Part shown: positions 5,083-7,195 of the stretch, piece after piece | Numbering within the stretch: the stretch's first letter is position 1 | How the letters are laid out: the number at the start of each line of letters is the position of its first letter | From: Candidatus Pacearchaeota archaeon | Lineage (GTDB): Archaea > Nanobdellota > Nanobdellia > Pacearchaeales > GW2011-AR1 | NCBI GenBank assembly: GCA_016176815.1 | Contig: JACOWL010000008.1 | Span: 1-7,195, forward strand | Reading direction: 5' to 3' | Length of the DNA: 7,195 bases | Program-made: the position numbers and the translations under genes | The notes under the pieces: generated by a model | Seen by the model: only the letters and a program-made list of their open reading frames with translations | Told to the model about the DNA's origin: nothing | The model's database searches: none

Positions 5083-6348
5083 ATGGATATAAAAGAGATT
5101 ATTAGGGAGCAGAGAAAAGAGATAGAAGAAATAGAAAAAAGAGAGAAAATAATCTTTAGGGAAAGTTTGGACAAAGCAAGAAATTTTCTTAAATATCCAA
5201 ATATCCTTGTAATAACTGGCATAAGAAGATGCGGAAAATCAATTTTTTCTTATTTAGCTGAAAAAGATAAAAAATTTGGTTATATTAATTTTGATGATGA
5301 AAGAATTATTGATTTAAAATCAGAAAGTTTAGATAAAGTCTTGCAATCCTTTTATGAACTCTATGGGAAAGTGGAATATATTATTTTAGATGAAATTCAA
5401 AACATTCCCAAATGGGAACTTTTTGCAAATAGATTAAGGAGAACAAAAAAAATAATTATTACCGGAAGCAATTCAAAGTTATTAAGCGGAGAATTAGCAA
5501 CCCATTTAACTGGGAGACATTTAGATATTCAATTATTTCCTTTTTCATTTAAAGAATTTTTAAATTTTAAAGAGTTTAAAATTCAGCAAGCATACACTTC
5601 AGAAGAAAAATCACAAATAAAAAATTACCTTGAAGAATTTTTGAAAAATGGAGGTTTTCCAGAATCCTATAAATTTGGGGGGCAGGCAGTAATTAAAGTG
5701 TATGATGACATTTTAACAAAGGACATTTTACTTAGGTATAATATAAAAAAAATTAATGAATTAAAGCAATTAGGAAAATATGTTTTATCCAATTCTTCGG
5801 AAGAAATAAGTTATTCCAGACTTGCTAAACTTTTAGGAGTAAAGCATGTTTCTACAATTTCTAATTGGATATCTTATTTTAAAGAAGCTTTTCTTATATT
5901 TGAATTAGAAAGATTTAGTTTTAAGTTAAAACAACAATTTGTTGCGCCCAAAAAAATTTATTGCGTTGATACGGGACTTGTTAATTTAATTGGATTTAAA
6001 TTTTCTGAAAATAAAGGGAAAATAATTGAAAATGCGGTTGCAATAGAACTTTATAGAAGAAAATCGCAAGATTATAATCTGGGAATATATTATTGGAAAG
6101 ACCATCAGCAAAGAGAAACAGATTTTGTATTAAAAAAGAGAAATAAAGTTAAACAATTAATTCAAGTGAGTTATGTAAATTCAAAAGAAAATATTAAAGA
6201 AAGAGAAATAACTTCTTTATTAAGAGCTTCTAAAGATTTAAAGTGCAATAATCTTTTGGTAATTTCATGGGATTATGATGGAGAAATTAAAAGAGAAAAG
6301 AAAACAATTAAGATCATTTCTTTATGGAGATGGTTGTTGGAAAAATAA
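5083..6348 (+). CDS. AAA_14 / DUF4143 family ATPase
   Basis: At 421 residues this is a full-length member of the archaeal/bacterial ATPase family with an AAA_14 core and DUF4143 tail. Walker A is GIRRCGKS at 46-53, Walker B is YIILDEIQ at 99-106 (D103, E104), a sensor-1-like TGSN is at 127-130, and LTGR with a possible arginine finger is at 142-145, followed by the family's FPFSFKEF. A winged-helix segment lies at about 240-275 (SRLAKLLGVKHVSTISNW). KKIYCVDTGL at 290-299 leads into a PD-(D/E)XK-like region: E316, then E345/D347, then IQVSY at 360-364. The lysine expected after the last acidic position is not there, so nuclease activity is doubtful. Biological roles of the family are poorly known; many copies per genome and mobility are common. 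The start follows an in-frame TAA at 5077 and lies at the right distance from its TATA box. No antitoxin-like partner is adjacent. Confidence 0.92.
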   Translation: MDIKEIIREQRKEIEEIEKREKIIFRESLDKARNFLKYPNILVITGIRRCGKSIFSYLAEKDKKFGYINFDDERIIDLKSESLDKVLQSFYELYGKVEYIILDEIQNIPKWELFANRLRRTKKIIITGSNSKLLSGELATHLTGRHLDIQLFPFSFKEFLNFKEFKIQQAYTSEEKSQIKNYLEEFLKNGGFPESYKFGGQAVIKVYDDILTKDILLRYNIKKINELKQLGKYVLSNSSEEISYSRLAKLLGVKHVSTISNWISYFKEAFLIFELERFSFKLKQQFVAPKKIYCVDTGLVNLIGFKFSENKGKIIENAVAIELYRRKSQDYNLGIYYWKDHQQRETDFVLKKRNKVKQLIQVSYVNSKENIKEREITSLLRASKDLKCNNLLVISWDYDGEIKREKKTIKIISLWRWLLEK

Positions 6349-6486
6349 AAACAGTTAAAATAAATTGATCCAAAATTTTTGAGAATTGATAATGCTTTAA
6401 TTAAGCGATTACAAACATCTATTTATTAAAAAATTTGAGTTGCCCTGCGACGAACTATTTCAATGTTAAAAACCCATCAAAAACAA

Positions 6487-6503
6487 TTTTATCGACGATA
6501 AAA
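6487..6503. promoter_or_regulatory. 17-bp perfect dyad upstream of the gyrB promoter, candidate operator
   Basis: TTTTATCG-A-CGATAAAA has 8-bp perfect arms around one base. It ends 11 nt before the TATA box at 6515, a position from which a bound dimer could help or hinder TFB/TBP. The CG-containing centre stands out from the AT-rich surroundings. Regulation of gyrB by supercoiling or by a repressor is plausible but not shown. Confidence 0.45.
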
Positions 6504-6507
6504 GCTG

Positions 6508-6522
6508 GGAAACCTTTATAAA
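6508..6522 (+). promoter_or_regulatory. BRE/TATA promoter of gyrB
   Basis: A purine-rich GGGAAACC precedes TTTATAAA (6515-6522), the best match to an archaeal BRE-TATA pair in the window. It predicts a start near 6543-6546 and a leader of about 24 nt. A second box, TATAAA at 6543-6548, lies about 24 nt before the ATG and could instead give a leaderless transcript. Both may be used. Confidence 0.6.
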
Positions 6523-6568
6523 CCATGTTGATTTTATTTTAGTATAAACACCAAAAAATTTTATAAAA

Positions 6569-7195
6569 ATGGCTGAAAATAAATCTTATGGAGCAGAATC
6601 AATAAAGGTTCTTGAGGGGCTGGAAGGAGTTAGAAAACGCCCGGCCATGTACATCGGCTCAACAGGAAAAGAAGGACTTCATCATTTGGTTTATGAAGTT
6701 GTTGATAATTCTGTTGATGAAGCTCTTGCAGGTTTTTGCAAAAGTATAAATGTTTTTATAAATAAAGACGGCTCTGTGACAGTTGATGATGATGGCAGAG
6801 GAATTCCAGTGGATATTCATCCACAGTATAAAGTTCCTGCATGTGAGGTTGCCCTGACAAAATTGCATGCTGGAGGAAAATTTGACAAAAAATCTTATAT
6901 GATATCCGGAGGTCTGCATGGAGTAGGTGTTTCGTGCGTGAATGCCCTGTCAAAAAAATTAATCTTGGAAATTAAAAGAGATGGAAAGCTTTATTCTCAG
7001 GAATATTCCCGCGGCGAGGCAAAAACTAAATTAAAAATTATTGGAAATGCCGGAAAAGACGAAACCGGAACTAAAATTACTTTTTGGCCAGATGAGCAAA
7101 TTTTTTCCACGCTTGAATTTGATTATAAATTTTTGGAAAACAGATTCAGGGAGATTGCTTTTTTAAATTCAGGATTAAAAATAAATTTATTTGAT
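6569..7195 (+). CDS. gyrB: DNA gyrase subunit B, N-terminal part (3' end outside window)
   Basis: GyrB is the ATPase subunit of the type IIA topoisomerase that introduces negative supercoils together with GyrA. The 209 visible residues are the GHKL ATPase domain and the beginning of the transducer. The opening block IKVLEGLEGVRKRPAMYIG (12-30) is diagnostic. Catalytic E43 and Mg/ATP-binding N47 lie in YEVVDNSVDEA. D75-G-R-G-I-P80 and the glycine-rich lid GGLHGVGVS (114-122) follow. R137 matches the E. coli Arg136 position contacted by coumarin drugs. The ATG is fixed by an in-frame TAA at 6545-6547. The frame is intact to the edge; the TOPRIM and C-terminal parts, and probably gyrA, should follow. 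Gyrase in archaea is regarded as acquired from bacteria (established knowledge). ParE is the alternative, less likely in an archaeon. Confidence 0.96.
   Translation, partial: MAENKSYGAESIKVLEGLEGVRKRPAMYIGSTGKEGLHHLVYEVVDNSVDEALAGFCKSINVFINKDGSVTVDDDGRGIPVDIHPQYKVPACEVALTKLHAGGKFDKKSYMISGGLHGVGVSCVNALSKKLILEIKRDGKLYSQEYSRGEAKTKLKIIGNAGKDETGTKITFWPDEQIFSTLEFDYKFLENRFREIAFLNSGLKINLFD

Larger units (their letters stand above)
6349..6568. other. 220-bp intergenic region between the ATPase gene and gyrB
   Basis: This is the longest gene-free stretch. Its first 130 bases are AT-rich, with a short T5 run at 6376-6380 that might end the ATPase transcript and a repeated AATTGAT (6363-6369, 6384-6390). 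I see no tRNA, small ORF or structured RNA. The last 80 bases hold the dyad and TATA boxes for gyrB, listed separately. Confidence 0.6.

Noticed and set aside
6392..6406. GCTT-TAATT-AAGC inverted repeat in the gap before gyrB
   Set aside because: Arms of only 4 bp in AT-rich DNA are expected by chance.
6559..6568. TTTTATAAAA directly before the gyrB ATG as its TATA box
   Set aside because: It touches the start codon, so transcription would begin inside the gene; the boxes at 6515 and 6543 are placed correctly.
6659..6953. Minus-strand reading frames of 86 and 65 codons inside gyrB
   Set aside because: They lie wholly opposite the conserved GyrB ATPase motifs, whose conservation explains the sequence.

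Overview
The window reads as a piece of an AT-rich archaeal chromosome, most likely a DPANN-type archaeon of the Woesearchaeota/Pacearchaeota kind. Three things suggest this. TATA boxes of the TTTATAAA type sit about 25 nt ahead of several ATGs, which implies leaderless or short-leader mRNAs, and I see no convincing Shine-Dalgarno sites. The surface proteins have the Asn/Thr-rich LamG plus Ig-like repeat architecture common in those genomes. A AAA_14/DUF4143 ATPase of archaeal style lies beside a bacterial-type gyrB. The lineage is inferred from style, not from a marker tree.

All five genes lie on the + strand. (1) Positions 2-2083 hold the C-terminal 693 codons of a large surface protein whose start lies upstream of the window: LamG, a partial Ig-like unit, two further Ig-like units, a Gly/Ala-rich hinge, two membrane-proximal beta domains, a C-terminal membrane anchor and a short basic tail. 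The ATG at 131 is an internal Met. (2) Positions 2130-3293 encode a two-membrane-segment protein whose extracytoplasmic part resembles the post-hinge stalk of gene 1 and whose 118-residue cytoplasmic tail is strongly basic with Lys/Trp repeats. (3) Positions 3397-5001 encode a 534-residue Lys/Glu-rich coiled-coil protein with three long tandem repeats. (4) Positions 5083-6348 encode an AAA_14/DUF4143 ATPase. (5) From 6569 to the window edge lies the N-terminal ATPase domain of DNA gyrase subunit B, continuing beyond the window.

Genes 1 and 2 probably work at the cell envelope, one as a glycosylated adhesin-like protein and one as a membrane anchor with a basic cytoplasmic domain. Gene 3 could be a cytoplasmic filament or scaffold next to them, but any physical link is inference. 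Genes 4 and 5 look functionally independent of this group.

The most striking sequence-level signals are the coiled-coil repeats, which differ by exactly one heptad (84 versus 91 codons), an 80-nt perfect duplication inside them with a mosaic third copy, and three perfect or near-perfect dyads at the promoters of genes 3, 4 and 5. All glycosylation sequons of gene 1 lie before its hinge. I found no RNA genes, CRISPR arrays or insertion sequences. No gene-free stretch exceeds 300 bases; the longest is 220 bases, at 6349-6568.
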